A stretch of DNA of 63,027 nt from assembly GCF_005870085.1 (NCBI RefSeq), contig NZ_SZNM01000022.1, forward strand, positions 1 through 63,027. The letters are read 5' to 3'. Positions 52,487 to 62,903 of this stretch are shown here, one piece after another. Below the pieces are notes generated by a model. It made no database searches and was not told the DNA's origin. It saw nothing but the letters and a program-made list of their open reading frames with translations. How positions within the stretch are numbered: position 1 is the stretch's first letter; every line of letters begins with the position of its first letter. The position numbers were made by a program, and so were the translations under genes. The stretch is from Aquibacillus sediminis (lineage in GTDB: Bacteria > Bacillota > Bacilli > Bacillales > Amphibacillaceae).

Positions 52487-53590
52487 TTACAATGCTTTTT
52501 CAAGTAATTTTGGTTTTGCAAAGATCATTCGACCCGCTGACGTTTGTAATACACTAGTTATGAGGACTTCAATCGTTTTACCAATATAGTCTTTACCTTC
52601 TTCGACAACAATCATGGTACCATCATCCAGATAAGCCACACCTTGGTTTTGCTCTTTACCATCCTTAATGACATGAACAGTTAATTCCTCACCCGGTAAT
52701 ACAACAGGTTTTACTGCGTTAGCCAAGTCGTTAATATTCAAAACCTGCACATTTTGAAATTCACACACTTTATTCAAGTTAAAATCATTTGTCACAACAA
52801 TACCATTAATCACTTTTGCTAGCTTGACTAACTTACTATCTACTTCTGCGATTTCTTCAAAGTCACCTTCATATATTTCTACATTGACAGGCAAGTCTTT
52901 TTGCATCCGATTTAAAACATCAAGCCCACGTCGACCTCGATTACGTTTTAAAACATCTGATGAATCCGCAATATGTTGCAACTCTTCTAATACAAATTGA
53001 GGGATGATGATTGTTCCTTCTAAAAAGTTCGTTTGACATATATCTGCAATTCTACCATCAATAATAACACTTGTATCTAATATTTTTACTTTCGGAGTGT
53101 CAACATTCTTTTCTTCTTCAGGCTCCATCGACTTTTTCTTTTCCTTTCTAGCTAGGGTAAGTAAGCCTAGAAATTCATCTCGCCGTTTAAATCCAACTTG
53201 AAAACCTAAATAACCTAGAAGGACAGTAAGGAAAATCGGAACCACCTGTGACACAACTTGAATATCGACCTCTTGGATTGGCTGATTAATAATATAGGCG
53301 ATCACCAATCCAACAATAATCCCCAAACTGCCAAATAAAAGGTCAGCAACTGGTGCTTTAATCAATACCTCTTCCAACCACTGAATAAAATGAACGACAT
53401 AGTCAACAAACCAAAATGTAATTAGAAATAAAATAATTGCCCCTAATATTAAACCTATATACGGTGACTTCAACCATGCTGAGCTAGAAATATTCATTAA
53501 TCCTACTAAATCAGGTATATATAAATACCCTGCGGTACCACCTGCAATAACAATAAATAATTGCACAATTCTTTTTAGCACCACGTTCAC
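52487..53590 (-). CDS. yacL: YacL, membrane PIN/TRAM-domain protein
   Basis: A 367-residue protein. Four N-terminal membrane segments (about 8-140) are followed by a PIN nuclease-like domain with acidic motif [18 protein letters not shown] (about 168-185) and [11 protein letters not shown], and a C-terminal TRAM domain (about 300-360). It is the usual neighbour of disA and ispD in Firmicutes. RNA cleavage is inferred from the PIN fold; the physiological role is unsettled. The start is GTG at 53590 with AGGAGG upstream. Confidence 0.92.
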   Translation of the reverse strand: MNVVLKRIVQLFIVIAGGTAGYLYIPDLVGLMNISSSAWLKSPYIGLILGAIILFLITFWFVDYVVHFIQWLEEVLIKAPVADLLFGSLGIIVGLVIAYIINQPIQEVDIQVVSQVVPIFLTVLLGYLGFQVGFKRRDEFLGLLTLARKEKKKSMEPEEEKNVDTPKVKILDTSVIIDGRIADICQTNFLEGTIIIPQFVLEELQHIADSSDVLKRNRGRRGLDVLNRMQKDLPVNVEIYEGDFEEIAEVDSKLVKLAKVINGIVVTNDFNLNKVCEFQNVQVLNINDLANAVKPVVLPGEELTVHVIKDGKEQNQGVAYLDDGTMIVVEEGKDYIGKTIEVLITSVLQTSAGRMIFAKPKLLEKAL

Positions 53591-53655
53591 CTCCTATTCG
53601 TCAGTATTTCCAATTTTACAAATATTAATCCTTTATTATAAAATCTTATTAATAT

Positions 53656-53684
53656 AAAATAACACAGGCAATATGAACAGTCAA
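53656..53684 (-). promoter_or_regulatory. candidate yacL promoter, proximal
   Basis: On the minus strand TTGACT (53684-53679), 17 bases, TATTTT (53661-53656). Confidence 0.5.
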
Positions 53685-53699
53685 TAATATAAACAATAA

Positions 53700-53728
53700 A
53701 TTCTATCACAGTTAAAATACATAGTCAA
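53700..53728 (-). promoter_or_regulatory. candidate yacL promoter, distal
   Basis: On the minus strand TTGACT (53728-53723), 17 bases, TAGAAT (53705-53700), shortly after the disA stop codon. The two yacL promoters share the same -35 and lie 44 bases apart. Confidence 0.7.
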
Positions 53729-53746
53729 TTAATATTATGATTTAAA

Positions 53747-54820
53747 TTAAATATGGCGATCTATTAAAACGAGTTCCTGAATTCGATTAAGCCCATCTTT
53801 AATCTTTTCTGCTCTTACTTCCCCCACTCCATTCACCTTTACAAGTTCCTGTGTAGAGGCTTTGACAATTTCGTTTAATATTTCAAATTCCTCCACAAGG
53901 TAATCAATAATGACAATTGGAAGACGAGGAATTTTATTCAATAAACGATAGCCTCTAGGGCAAATTGCTTCATCCATTTTGGCATTAATGGAATAACCGA
54001 GTAACTTCATAATCTTTAGATCATCCATTAATTCATCACGTGAAGCATCTTGTATTCTCTTTAATATCGCTTTCTCATCCTGTCGTTCATCTACTTGATA
54101 ATCTCTAATTAAAAGGATTGCCTCCTCTTCAATGTTTGCTACCAACTCATTTAATTGGAGTTGAATTAAACGCCCCTCTGTCCCTAATTCATTCACATAA
54201 CTAAGGATCTCTGCCTTAATTCTTAATACCATCTCGATTCGATGAATGACCTGTATCACTTCTTGAAGCGTTACTAACTCCTCAAATTCTAACGCACCTA
54301 AATTGGTTAATCCTTGATCTAAAACAATTTTATACTTTTCTAGTGTTTGCATGGCTTGATTTGCCTTCGTTAAAATAACTCCAATTTCTTTCAGTGCATA
54401 GCGAATATTACCTTTATAAAGCGTTATAACGTTTCGTCTTTCCGAAATTGCAATGACCAAATTACCGGTTTGCTTTGCCACTCGTTCTGCTGTACGGTGA
54501 CGCATGCCAGTTTCTTTCGACATAATTTCTGGCTCTGGCATCAACTGAACATTAGCAAATAATATATTAGTACCTTCTTTGTTTAGTATAATAGCTCCAT
54601 CCATTTTAGCCAGCTCGTATAAACTAGCAGGGGAAAAGGGGGAATGAATGGCAAACCCACCATCTACAATATCCTTCATTTTCTCATTGTTCCCCACAAC
54701 AATTAGTCCGCCTGTTTTAGCACGAAGTACGTTATCAATTCCTGCTCGTATTGGTGTCCCCGGTGCTACAAACTTTAACATCTCACCAATGACAGCTTTT
54801 TTCTTGTCCTGCCATTCCAT
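53747..54820 (-). CDS. disA: DisA, DNA-integrity scanning diadenylate cyclase
   Basis: A 357-residue enzyme making cyclic di-AMP from two ATP and pausing at branched DNA, linking DNA damage to sporulation. The DAC domain has the catalytic DGA (74-76) and RHR (107-109). A helical spine (about 150-290) leads to a C-terminal helix-hairpin-helix DNA-binding domain ([16 protein letters not shown]). The ATG at 54820 directly abuts the radA stop, so translation is coupled. RadA is a known DisA partner. Confidence 0.97.
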   Translation of the reverse strand: MEWQDKKKAVIGEMLKFVAPGTPIRAGIDNVLRAKTGGLIVVGNNEKMKDIVDGGFAIHSPFSPASLYELAKMDGAIILNKEGTNILFANVQLMPEPEIMSKETGMRHRTAERVAKQTGNLVIAISERRNVITLYKGNIRYALKEIGVILTKANQAMQTLEKYKIVLDQGLTNLGALEFEELVTLQEVIQVIHRIEMVLRIKAEILSYVNELGTEGRLIQLQLNELVANIEEEAILLIRDYQVDERQDEKAILKRIQDASRDELMDDLKIMKLLGYSINAKMDEAICPRGYRLLNKIPRLPIVIIDYLVEEFEILNEIVKASTQELVKVNGVGEVRAEKIKDGLNRIQELVLIDRHI

Positions 54821-56200
54821 TTAACTTCCTCCTAATGTAGTCTTTAAAGCCTCATGAACGGTGTCCACACCAACAATTTCAATATTATCTGGCACTGTCC
54901 AACCATCCAGGTTTTTGTTTGGAATGATCGCTCTCTTAAAGCCTAATTTGGCCGCTTCTTGCACTCTTTGATCTATTCTAGATACTCTTCTTATTTCACC
55001 AGTAAGTCCAACTTCCCCAATTAACACATCTTCAGGTTTTGAAGGCTGGTCCCTAAAACTAGATGCAATACTAATCGCAATTGCCAAGTCAATCGCAGGT
55101 TCGTCTAGCTTCACACCTCCTGCAACCTTTACATAAGCATCCTGGTTTTGCAAGAGCAAACCTACTCTTTTCTCTAAAACCGCCATTAACAGAGGAACTC
55201 GATTATGGTCAATACCCGTTGCCATTCTCCGTGGGTTTCCATAACTTGTTGGGGAAATTAAAGACTGTATTTCTACTAATACCGGTCTGCTTCCCTCCAT
55301 TGAAGCTACAACTGTCGATCCCGCTGCTCCTTGTGACCGCTCTTCTAAAAATATTTCCGAGGGATTAAATACTTCACGTAGCCCTTCTTCTTTCATCTCA
55401 AAAATACCCATCTCATTGGTGCTGCCGAATCTATTCTTGACTCCACGTACTATTCGAAATGTATGGTGCCTCTCTCCTTCAAAATATAATACAGCATCCA
55501 CCATATGTTCCAGTAAACGTGGTCCTGCAATTGCTCCTTCCTTCGTTACATGACCAACAATAAAGATAGGGATATTGTTTTGTTTGGCGATACGCATCAG
55601 TTCACTTGTACATTCGCGCACTTGTGAGACACTACCAGGAGCACTAGATACTTCTTCCCTAAAAATTGTTTGGATCGAATCAATCACAACAAATGATGGA
55701 TTTAATTGTTCAATTTGATTCGCTATATCTAATAAATTCGTTTCAGCTAATACATATAAGTTATTCGATGTAACACCGAGGCGATCAGCTCGGAGTTTTG
55801 TTTGCCTTGTTGATTCTTCACCAGATATATATAAAACTTTTAGCTTTTTCTCAGCCAATTGATTTGATACTTGTAACAAAAGTGTTGATTTTCCAATTCC
55901 AGGGTCGCCACCGATCAGTACTAATGATCCTGGCACAACTCCTCCACCTAACACTCGATCAAACTCAGTCATCTTTGTTGTTATTCTTGGTTCTTCTTGG
56001 GATTCAATTGATTTGATACTTTCAGGTTTCGATTTGGTATTATGTACAGGTGATACTATTGTATGCCTTGAAGACTGTTGTGATGCAACAATTTCTTCAA
56101 CTAATGAATTCCAACTACCACAACCCGGACATTTCCCCATCCACTTTGGTGATTCATATCCACATTCTTGACAAACATACTTTGTTTTTCGTTTAGCCAC
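54821..56200 (-). CDS. radA: RadA/Sms DNA repair ATPase
   Basis: A 459-residue RecA-like helicase helping branch migration in recombination. A four-Cys zinc finger ([20 protein letters not shown]), Walker [11 protein letters not shown], the RadA-specific KNRFGS and a C-terminal Lon-protease-like domain are present. The GTG at 56200 is chosen because AGGAG lies 7 bases upstream and the family start [11 protein letters not shown] results; an ATG two codons earlier is too close. Adjacent to disA without a gap. Confidence 0.95.
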   Translation of the reverse strand: MAKRKTKYVCQECGYESPKWMGKCPGCGSWNSLVEEIVASQQSSRHTIVSPVHNTKSKPESIKSIESQEEPRITTKMTEFDRVLGGGVVPGSLVLIGGDPGIGKSTLLLQVSNQLAEKKLKVLYISGEESTRQTKLRADRLGVTSNNLYVLAETNLLDIANQIEQLNPSFVVIDSIQTIFREEVSSAPGSVSQVRECTSELMRIAKQNNIPIFIVGHVTKEGAIAGPRLLEHMVDAVLYFEGERHHTFRIVRGVKNRFGSTNEMGIFEMKEEGLREVFNPSEIFLEERSQGAAGSTVVASMEGSRPVLVEIQSLISPTSYGNPRRMATGIDHNRVPLLMAVLEKRVGLLLQNQDAYVKVAGGVKLDEPAIDLAIAISIASSFRDQPSKPEDVLIGEVGLTGEIRRVSRIDQRVQEAAKLGFKRAIIPNKNLDGWTVPDNIEIVGVDTVHEALKTTLGGS

Positions 56201-56323
56201 TACCATGCTCCTAACTATATTTTATACGAAACAGATAACGTACAAGTTACAATTTTCTATCAAAAAAATTAAATAAAGTTTAATCCATCTATATACAAGA
56301 TTCATAACAGATGGTTTGTTTTT

Positions 56324-56353
56324 ATCATATAGGAAATTAAAACAAAAGTACAA
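56324..56353 (-). promoter_or_regulatory. candidate radA-disA promoter
   Basis: On the minus strand TTGTAC (56353-56348), 18 bases, TATGAT (56329-56324). It lies in the 304-base clpC-radA gap, which otherwise holds only the clpC terminator and AT-rich DNA. Confidence 0.4.
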
Positions 56354-56462
56354 ACAACTGGTTAATGATAAAACAAACATTATCATCAGGTGAGGGAAAA
56401 CTCACTATAGGTTTCCACTTCATCATGTGAAAAATTTTGTATAAACTATTTTCCAATAGCAT

Positions 56463-56497
56463 AAAAAAAAATCGGAAGGCGAGACCTTCCGATTTTT
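56463..56497 (-). terminator. terminator after clpC
   Basis: On the minus strand AAAAATCGGAAGG (56497-56485) pairs perfectly with CCTTCCGATTTTT (56479-56467), and the T-run continues. It ends the ctsR operon 8 bases after clpC. Confidence 0.92.
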
Positions 56498-56504
56498 AAG
56501 AACC

Positions 56505-58940
56505 TTACTTAGTGGATACTGTGAAGTTTTCGTCTTTGTCAATATCGATATTGACCTTTTGTCCTTTTTGAATGGTCTCTTTCAACAACTCTTCAGACAA
56601 TAGATCTTCAACATTTTTTTGGATTGAACGGCGTAATGGTCTAGCACCATACTCCGGATCAAACCCTTCATTCGCAATTTTCTCAATTGCTTTATCTGAC
56701 AAGTCGACATCAATTTCTTGTTCAATTAAACGTTTTTGTAATTGTTTCACCATGAGTGTAACAATTTCTTTCATGTGTCTTTTCTCTAGTGAATGGAATA
56801 CAATTGTCTCATCAATTCGGTTTAAAAATTCTGGTCGGAATGCTTTTTTCAATTCATTAAGTACTTTGGATCGCATTTCTTTGTGATCACTTTCTTCATC
56901 ATCTAAATTAAATCCAACATACTTATTACGTTTTAATTCGCTAGCACCGACGTTGGAAGTCATAATCAATACCGTGTTTCTAAAGTCGACTACACGACCT
57001 TTCGAATCGGTTAATCGGCCATCTTCTAGTACTTGAAGTAGAATATTAAATACTTCTGGATGGGCCTTTTCAACCTCATCAAGTAACACAACAGAATATG
57101 GTTTTCTACGAACCTTCTCTGTAAGCTGCCCACCTTCTTCATATCCGACATACCCTGGAGGTGAACCAACTAGACGGGACGTGGCGTGTTTTTCCATGTA
57201 CTCTGACATATCAATTCGAATCATCGCATCCTCGTCACCAAACATTGCATCAGCCAGTGCACGAGCAAGTTCTGTTTTCCCTACACCTGTAGGTCCTAAG
57301 AAAATAAAGGAACCAATTGGACGTTTAGGGTCTTTTAACCCAGCTCTTGCACGACGGATCGCTTTCGAAACAGCTTTAACTGCTTCATCTTGACCAATAA
57401 CTCGATCATGTAAAACAGATTCCATGTTTAATAGTCGATCACTTTCGTCTTTGGTCAATTTAGAAACTGGTACACCGGTCCAAGTTGAGACAATACTAGC
57501 TATGTCTTCAACCGTTACCTCAGAACTCTCTTGCCCTTGCTTTTCTTTCCACTCATCTTTTGTTTTTTCTAATTCTTCACGAAGACGTTGTTCACTATCT
57601 CTTAACGATGCTGCCTTTTCAAATTCTTGACTTTGAACAGCTGCATCTTTTTCTTTTCTTACTTCTTCCAGCTTCTGTTCTAATTCTTTTAAATTTGGCG
57701 GTGCAGTATAAGAACGTAAGCGTACTTTTGATGAAGCTTCATCAATTAAATCAATTGCTTTATCAGGTAAGAAACGATCGGTTATATAACGATCGGACAG
57801 ATTAGCTGCTGCCTCGATTGCATCATCGGTAATCGATACACGGTGGTGTGCTTCATAGCGATCACGCAAACCTTGTAAAATTTGAATCGATTCATCTAAT
57901 GTTGGTTCGTCGACTTGGATTGGTTGGAATCTTCGTTCAAGTGCTGCATCTTTTTCAATATATTTTCTATATTCATCTAGAGTTGTTGCCCCGATACACT
58001 GCAATTCACCACGTGCTAGTGAAGGTTTTAGAATATTGGATGCATCAATCGCACCTTCTGCACCACCTGCACCAATTAATGTGTGCAATTCATCAATAAA
58101 CAAAATAATGTTACCTGCTTGGCGAATTTCTTCCATCACTTTTTTCAAACGATCTTCAAACTCACCGCGATATTTAGTACCTGCTACAACTGTTCCCATA
58201 TCAAGCGTCATAACACGCTTGTCACGTAGTATTTCTGGAATTTCATTGTTGACTATTTGCTGGGCAAGACCTTCTGCAACTGCTGTTTTACCAACACCAG
58301 GCTCCCCAATTAGTACAGGATTATTTTTTGTACGACGACTTAGCACTTGGACAACACGTTCAATCTCTTGTTCTCTACCAATTACAGGATCAATATGGCC
58401 CTCTTTTGCAATCGCTGTAAGATCACGTGCTAGCGAATCAAGTGTCGGAGTGTTAGCAGCAGCTGTTTGTCCTCCACGTCCATGTTGTTGCCCTGAAGTA
58501 GATTCATTACTACCAAGAAGTTGTAAAACTTGTTGACGTGCTTTGTTTAAACTTACACCAAGGTTATTCAGAACTCGTGCCGCAACACCTTCTCCTTCAC
58601 GGATTAATCCTAATAAGATGTGTTCTGTTCCAACATAGGAATGACCTAACTTCCGGGCTTCATCCATAGAAAGTTCAATCACCTTTTTTGCTCTGGGAGT
58701 ATAATGGATCGTTTGTGACACTTTCTGACCTCTCCCAATTAATTTTTCAACCTCATCTTGAATTCTTTCTGTCTCTAACCCTAGTGAATGAAGTGCTTTA
58801 GCAGCAATCCCTTCTCCTTCACTCACTAAACCTAATAAAATATGTTCTGTCCCTATGTTATTATGTCCTAATCTCACTGCCTCTTCTTGAGAAAGTGCGA
58901 GTACCTTTTGTGCTCTCTCTGTAAAACGCCCAAACATCAT
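56505..58940 (-). CDS. clpC: ClpC, AAA+ unfoldase of the ClpCP protease
   Basis: An 811-residue Clp/Hsp100 ATPase. Two N-domain repeats (about 1-145, with [14 protein letters not shown] and [14 protein letters not shown]) bind adaptors and phosphoarginine. AAA-1 has Walker A GEPGVGKT and AAA-2 has GPTGVGKT. A coiled middle domain with a UVR-type stretch ([20 protein letters not shown]) sits between them. The ATG at 58940 has AAGGAGG upstream. It degrades McsB-marked and misfolded proteins with ClpP, encoded elsewhere. Last in the CtsR operon. Confidence 0.98.
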   Translation of the reverse strand: MMFGRFTERAQKVLALSQEEAVRLGHNNIGTEHILLGLVSEGEGIAAKALHSLGLETERIQDEVEKLIGRGQKVSQTIHYTPRAKKVIELSMDEARKLGHSYVGTEHILLGLIREGEGVAARVLNNLGVSLNKARQQVLQLLGSNESTSGQQHGRGGQTAAANTPTLDSLARDLTAIAKEGHIDPVIGREQEIERVVQVLSRRTKNNPVLIGEPGVGKTAVAEGLAQQIVNNEIPEILRDKRVMTLDMGTVVAGTKYRGEFEDRLKKVMEEIRQAGNIILFIDELHTLIGAGGAEGAIDASNILKPSLARGELQCIGATTLDEYRKYIEKDAALERRFQPIQVDEPTLDESIQILQGLRDRYEAHHRVSITDDAIEAAANLSDRYITDRFLPDKAIDLIDEASSKVRLRSYTAPPNLKELEQKLEEVRKEKDAAVQSQEFEKAASLRDSEQRLREELEKTKDEWKEKQGQESSEVTVEDIASIVSTWTGVPVSKLTKDESDRLLNMESVLHDRVIGQDEAVKAVSKAIRRARAGLKDPKRPIGSFIFLGPTGVGKTELARALADAMFGDEDAMIRIDMSEYMEKHATSRLVGSPPGYVGYEEGGQLTEKVRRKPYSVVLLDEVEKAHPEVFNILLQVLEDGRLTDSKGRVVDFRNTVLIMTSNVGASELKRNKYVGFNLDDEESDHKEMRSKVLNELKKAFRPEFLNRIDETIVFHSLEKRHMKEIVTLMVKQLQKRLIEQEIDVDLSDKAIEKIANEGFDPEYGARPLRRSIQKNVEDLLSEELLKETIQKGQKVNIDIDKDENFTVSTK

Positions 58941-58959
58941 TAGGCATTCCTCCTTACTA

Positions 58960-60024
58960 TTATTTTTCTAAGTATAGTCGTTCTCGAATTAAAGAAGCTC
59001 TTAGTATATCTCTTCTCTGTGGAGATAGTGCCTCTTTTGCATAATGTTGCAGAAAACCTGGTTGGGTTAGTACCATTAATTCATTCAAAATTGTTTTTGA
59101 GATATGATCGATATAACCAATATCAATTCCAAGTCGTAAATCAGATAAACATGTTGCTGCCTCTTTAGATTCTATGATCCGACTCCGTTCCAGTATCCCA
59201 TATGAACGAAAAATTCGGTCCTCTAAACGAAGTCCTGACTGATCCATTAGAAGCCTACGTGCCTTACGCTCTTGTTCAATAAGTTTTTGAACAACACTCT
59301 GTAAATCCACTACAATATCTTCTTCAGACCTTCCTAACGTTATTTGATTGGAAATTTGAAATATGTTTCCAACCGCTTCGCTTCCTTCACCATATATACC
59401 TCTTACCACTAAACCTAGTTGACTAATCGCTGGAATCATTCTATTTAGTTTTTGAGTAAGGGCCAAAGCTGGCAAATGCATCATCACAGAAGCTCGAAGA
59501 CCAGTTCCTACATTGGTCGGACAACTTGTTAAATAACCTCTATCTTCATCAAACGCATAATTCACGTTTTCTTCCAACCAATCATCGAACTCAAACGCTT
59601 CATCTAATGCACGTTGTAGTTGAAAACCAGGAAAATAGAGTTGAATTCGAATGTGGTCTTCCTCATTAACCATTACGGATACTTGCTCACTCTCAGATAT
59701 TAACACACCGCTATGAGTTGACTTATCGGCAAGATGTGGACTAATAAGATGTTTTTCAACCAACACCTGTTTTTCAACTGGTGTTAACTCATTTATTCCG
59801 ACAAATTCTAGGTCATGATAGTTTTTAAAAGATTGATGGTGGTAAGTTTGCTTCATAAAAGTTAGGATCTTTTCTAAATCCTGATCATTTGCTATTAGTG
59901 GAAATGGAACCTTATCAAGATTTCTCGCCAATCTTATTCGACTACTCATTACGATATCACTATCAGGGCCATCTTCTTTCATCCATGGACTGATTGCTTC
60001 ATTCATAAATTGTTGCAATGACAT
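58960..60024 (-). CDS. mcsB: McsB, protein-arginine kinase
   Basis: A 354-residue phosphagen-kinase-fold enzyme that phosphorylates arginines, marking proteins, including CtsR, for ClpCP. The N-terminal block [16 protein letters not shown] (about 27-42) and the conserved [20 protein letters not shown] with the catalytic-site Cys (about 163-182) are intact. The start overlaps the mcsA stop by one base (TAATG), matching the McsA-McsB complex. It is 19 bases before clpC. Ordinary. Confidence 0.97.
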   Translation of the reverse strand: MSLQQFMNEAISPWMKEDGPDSDIVMSSRIRLARNLDKVPFPLIANDQDLEKILTFMKQTYHHQSFKNYHDLEFVGINELTPVEKQVLVEKHLISPHLADKSTHSGVLISESEQVSVMVNEEDHIRIQLYFPGFQLQRALDEAFEFDDWLEENVNYAFDEDRGYLTSCPTNVGTGLRASVMMHLPALALTQKLNRMIPAISQLGLVVRGIYGEGSEAVGNIFQISNQITLGRSEEDIVVDLQSVVQKLIEQERKARRLLMDQSGLRLEDRIFRSYGILERSRIIESKEAATCLSDLRLGIDIGYIDHISKTILNELMVLTQPGFLQHYAKEALSPQRRDILRASLIRERLYLEK

Positions 60025-60572
60025 TAAGCCTCACCCTCTCCACCATGGTTAAGGTCTTTCTTTAATGATTTGATTTGATCACGAACTTTTGCAGCTTGTT
60101 CAAATTCTTCATTTTCAATTAGCTGTTGTAATTGTTTTCTATATTGATCTAGCTTTTTCCTTTGTTGAATTGTGCTTCCGATTCGTTTTGGTATTTTTCC
60201 ATCGTGGGTTGTATTCCCACTATGGACTCTCCTAAAGATGGGATTTAAATGTGCCTCAAATGCATGGTAACACTCTGCACAACCAAACTTTCCTACACGA
60301 GTAAAATCATGATAAGTCATACCGCAATTTGGACATTTTAAAACTTGTTCTGTTGAAACTTGGTTTGCCTGTTGTCCCGTATGAATAGAAGAAGGTTCAA
60401 AATTGAATAATCCAGATAATAGATCATGTAACGAATATGCTTCTTCCTCATCGGAAACATAACCCTTTTCTTTTGCACATTGTTCACAAACATGAATCTC
60501 TGTTTTCGCTCCATTAACTACTTTTGTGAAATGTAATGTAGCGGAACGTTCCTTGCATTCTTGACAATCCAT
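60024..60572 (-). CDS. mcsA: McsA, zinc-binding activator of McsB
   Basis: A 182-residue protein with four Cys pairs: CQEC (3-6), CEQC (about 29-32), CPNC and CAEC in the middle. A C-terminal UVR domain ([20 protein letters not shown] onward) follows. It activates McsB kinase. The ATG at 60572 gives the family start [10 protein letters not shown] and has GGGGG 7 bases upstream; the frame open to 60590 is rejected. Adjacent to ctsR (24 bases) and coupled to mcsB. Confidence 0.95.
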   Translation of the reverse strand: MDCQECKERSATLHFTKVVNGAKTEIHVCEQCAKEKGYVSDEEEAYSLHDLLSGLFNFEPSSIHTGQQANQVSTEQVLKCPNCGMTYHDFTRVGKFGCAECYHAFEAHLNPIFRRVHSGNTTHDGKIPKRIGSTIQQRKKLDQYRKQLQQLIENEEFEQAAKVRDQIKSLKKDLNHGGEGEA

Positions 60573-60596
60573 ATGATTTCCCCCTTCCATACTTCT

Positions 60597-61055
60597 TTAA
60601 TGTTTCAGTGCCTCTAACATTGCTGCCATAATTCTCGATCTCACTTCATCACGAAATGGCAAAGGGTATGCTAATGTATTTCTACTCAAGGCATTGACCA
60701 TTATTTTGGCTTCCCGCTTAGTTATTAGCTCTTCCTCCAGCAGACGCTCTAATATATCGATAGCTTTTTGTTGTGTTACAACTGGTTGTATCATATCAAT
60801 TACTTCATCAATTAATTTTGCTTTATCTTCATGGGTGATTTTTATAATACGTATATAGCCACCGCCCCCGCGTTTACTCTCTACTATATATCCTCTTTCC
60901 ACAGTAAAGCGAGTATTAATCACATAATTTATTTGAGAAGGGACACATTCAAACTGAGCAGCAATCTCACTACGTTTAATTTCAATTGCATTCGTATTTG
61001 TTTCTTTCAGGATGTTTTTTAAATATGATTCAATAATATCAGATACATTACTCAT
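60597..61055 (-). CDS. ctsR: CtsR, repressor of class III heat-shock genes
   Basis: A 152-residue winged-helix repressor that binds tandem heptamers upstream of clp operons and loses DNA at high temperature. The N-terminal domain carries the thermosensing Gly-rich wing RGGGGYIRI (about 62-70), and the C-terminal dimer domain ends at LEALKH. The ATG at 61055 has GAGGGG upstream. It autoregulates through the site at 61072-61094 and leads mcsA-mcsB-clpC. Confidence 0.97.
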   Translation of the reverse strand: MSNVSDIIESYLKNILKETNTNAIEIKRSEIAAQFECVPSQINYVINTRFTVERGYIVESKRGGGGYIRIIKITHEDKAKLIDEVIDMIQPVVTQQKAIDILERLLEEELITKREAKIMVNALSRNTLAYPLPFRDEVRSRIMAAMLEALKH

Positions 61056-61071
61056 TTTTGTCTACCCCTCA

Positions 61072-61094
61072 TTTGACTTTGACTATCTTTGACT
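61072..61094 (-). promoter_or_regulatory. CtsR operator with extra half-site
   Basis: On the minus strand AGTCAAA-GAT-AGTCAAA (61094-61078) matches the CtsR consensus RGTCAAANANRGTCAAA exactly. A further GTCAAA half-site (61077-61072) directly follows it. It covers the start of transcription from the promoter at 61103-61130. Confidence 0.92.
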
Positions 61095-61102
61095 ATACCT
61101 GT

Positions 61103-61130
61103 ATTATACTTTATTTTTAAATCGATGCAA
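61103..61130 (-). promoter_or_regulatory. ctsR operon promoter
   Basis: On the minus strand TTGCAT (61130-61125), 16 bases, TATAAT (61108-61103), with the CtsR operator immediately downstream. Confidence 0.85.
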
Positions 61131-61170
61131 AATGAAATGTTTTCCTTAGCTATTCTTGACTGTTTATACT

Positions 61171-61201
61171 AAAAAAATCCCTACTAATAAAGCAGGAATT
61201 T
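61171..61201 (-). terminator. terminator after the MgtC/SapB-family gene
   Basis: On the minus strand AAATTCCTGC pairs with GTAGGGATTT (two G-U pairs) around a 7-base loop, followed by a T-run. It separates this gene from ctsR. Confidence 0.65.
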
Positions 61202-61229
61202 ATAAAGTTTTGTAGAATTTTGTAACTAT

Positions 61230-61928
61230 TTATTCCCGATCACTCACTTGTCTCACATGCTCAACCTTCGATAATTCATCATATAATTTGTATTTATCTA
61301 ATCTACTTGTATTTTCTAATCTAATAAACAAATTCCGGTCATCCCCTAATTCCTGTTCAATTTCAAATTTATTTATTTCATTATTATGTTGCTTAACCAC
61401 AGAAAGTAAAGTTTCCATATCCAAATTCGGGCCTATCACCACTTGAAAGGAATGAACCTGCTTCCCTTTAAGAAAACGATTTTCTAAGTTATTTAAGAAT
61501 ACTAAGCTAAGTAAGATTACTAGTGTAGTAAAAACTGCTTCACTATACATACCAGCGCCAACGACCAACCCTAAACCAGCAACAGCCCATATCGATGCCG
61601 CCGTTGTTAATCCCCTTATTGTCATGCCGTTTACAATAATGGTACCCGCTCCCAAAAAACCAATACCACTGATGACATAAGAAGGTATACGCGCTGGATC
61701 AAATCGAACATTTTCATACTTTTCAATGTACGCTTCAAACCCATACAATGATAAAAGCATCATTAAACATGAACCAACACCCACTAATATATGTGTTCTA
61801 AAACCAGCTGACCGATTTTTTAATTCCCGTTCAAACCCGATCAGGCCTGATAACGCTAATGCAATAAATATACGACTTATCATTAATAAAAATTGATCAT
61901 TAAAAACGTCATTAAAGATACCTGGCAT
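61230..61928 (-). CDS. MgtC/SapB-family membrane protein
   Basis: A 232-residue protein with an N-terminal membrane domain of about five segments (about 15-150). The family motif LSGLIGFERELKNRSAGFRT (about 27-46) and GIGFLGAGTI (about 88-97) are clear. A soluble ACT-like C-terminal domain follows (about 155-232). Relatives affect magnesium homeostasis or virulence; the transported substrate, if any, is unknown. The ATG at 61928 is preferred, with GGGAG 7 bases upstream; a GTG two codons earlier is too close. It stands alone between the rRNA operon end and ctsR. Confidence 0.88.
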   Translation of the reverse strand: MPGIFNDVFNDQFLLMISRIFIALALSGLIGFERELKNRSAGFRTHILVGVGSCLMMLLSLYGFEAYIEKYENVRFDPARIPSYVISGIGFLGAGTIIVNGMTIRGLTTAASIWAVAGLGLVVGAGMYSEAVFTTLVILLSLVFLNNLENRFLKGKQVHSFQVVIGPNLDMETLLSVVKQHNNEINKFEIEQELGDDRNLFIRLENTSRLDKYKLYDELSKVEHVRQVSDRE

Positions 61929-61934
61929 GTCCAC

Positions 61935-62632
61935 ACTCCCAATAAACTATATTACTTCTCCTTTTATTAATTTGACCACAACCTATAAAAATCCTTTCTG
62001 CTTATGAAATTAGATCAAATTAGACAAAATAATATAAAATACCCAGTTAGAAGTTTTTACTATAGGTTTCCTATTCAACGTAATTAATGAACTATATCCT
62101 ATAGTATTAGTATACATGTTCAGATATGATTTGTTTTTATTAATTACCTTGGCTGTTTTCAAAAAGTGACGAGGACATACTAGGTAGGAAGTCCGTTGTG
62201 ATTTTACATACAGGCATTTAGGAAGTAGTTGCCGTGCTACCTAAAAAGGTGTAATGATTGTTTTGGAATCAGTAAGTATGAAACCAATTAAAACAATAAC
62301 CTGACAACATACTAGAATCTCAAGGAAAAGGGTGATAGAGACCGGTTTGGAGCGGAAAAGCGGTCCCTCGTTCTGTTAAATGTCAAAGCTCCATGAGAAT
62401 TTCTTTTTGAGAACAGATTGTTACAAAAATAACGTTGCAATCTATATTAACTTCGAAGATTGGCAAGCAACAAGCCTTCCTAAAAAACGCTTGTATTATG
62501 TTCGATAATGAAGAAAGAAAAAGTGAGAGGGGAAGAATTTACGACTCACTTCTAGTAGTGAGGTATGAACTGCATTCTAGCATTTCGTTGAGTTTAATCG
62601 AACTTTCGAACGCCAATTATAAATACCATCAC
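61935..62632. other. Gene-free region between the MgtC-family gene and the rRNA terminator
   Basis: About 700 bases with no credible gene. A weak hairpin (TTTAG..GTAG/CTAC..CTAAA, 62217-62245) lies near the middle. No riboswitch, tRNA or clear sigma-A promoter for the MgtC-family gene could be recognised. A plus-strand frame from 62435 runs on into the 5S gene and is spurious. The region may hold the control sequences of the MgtC-family gene or decayed DNA. Confidence 0.6.
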
Positions 62633-62668
62633 AAAAAACCCTTGAGACCTAAATCTCAAGGGTTTTTT
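62633..62668. terminator. rRNA operon terminator
   Basis: CCCTTGAGA (62639-62647) and TCTCAAGGG (62654-62662) form a perfect stem with A6 on the left and T6 on the right. It therefore ends the rRNA operon on the minus strand, just after 5S. Confidence 0.92.
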
Positions 62669-62673
62669 GAATT

Positions 62674-62789
62674 GCTTAGCGACGTCCTACTCTCACAGGG
62701 GCAAGGCCCCAACTACCATCGGCGCTGAAGAGCTTAACTTCTGTGTTCGGCATGGGAACAGGTGTGACCTCTTCGCTATTGCCACTAAA
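62674..62789 (-). rRNA. 5S ribosomal RNA
   Basis: The reverse complement is a complete 116-base 5S rRNA. It starts TTTAGTGGCAATAGCGAAGA, contains CCCATGCCGAACACAGAAGT and CGCCGATGGTAGT, and ends GACGTCGCTAAGC. The terminal stem pairs. It is the last gene of the rRNA operon entering from the right. Confidence 0.96.
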
Positions 62790-62903
62790 CATGGATGTAT
62801 TTAATTAAATATACACCTTCAAAACTAGATAAGAAATACTCAAGACAAACAAACATTAAAACAGTCTAACTTCGACTCCCAGGTCGTCTCCGCTTTCTAT
62901 TAT

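Noticed and set aside
56201-56462. Regulatory site in the clpC-radA gap (small GTGAG/CTCAC repeat near 56392)
   Set aside because: Only a 5-base stem; AT-rich surroundings make chance likely.
62435-62728. 97-codon plus-strand frame ending in the 5S gene
   Set aside because: It starts with TTG, runs through the rRNA terminator into 5S rRNA, and has improbable composition.
62790-62903. Possible tRNA genes between 23S and 5S or next to the rRNA operons
   Set aside because: No cloverleaf or conserved tRNA bases seen in the spacers.
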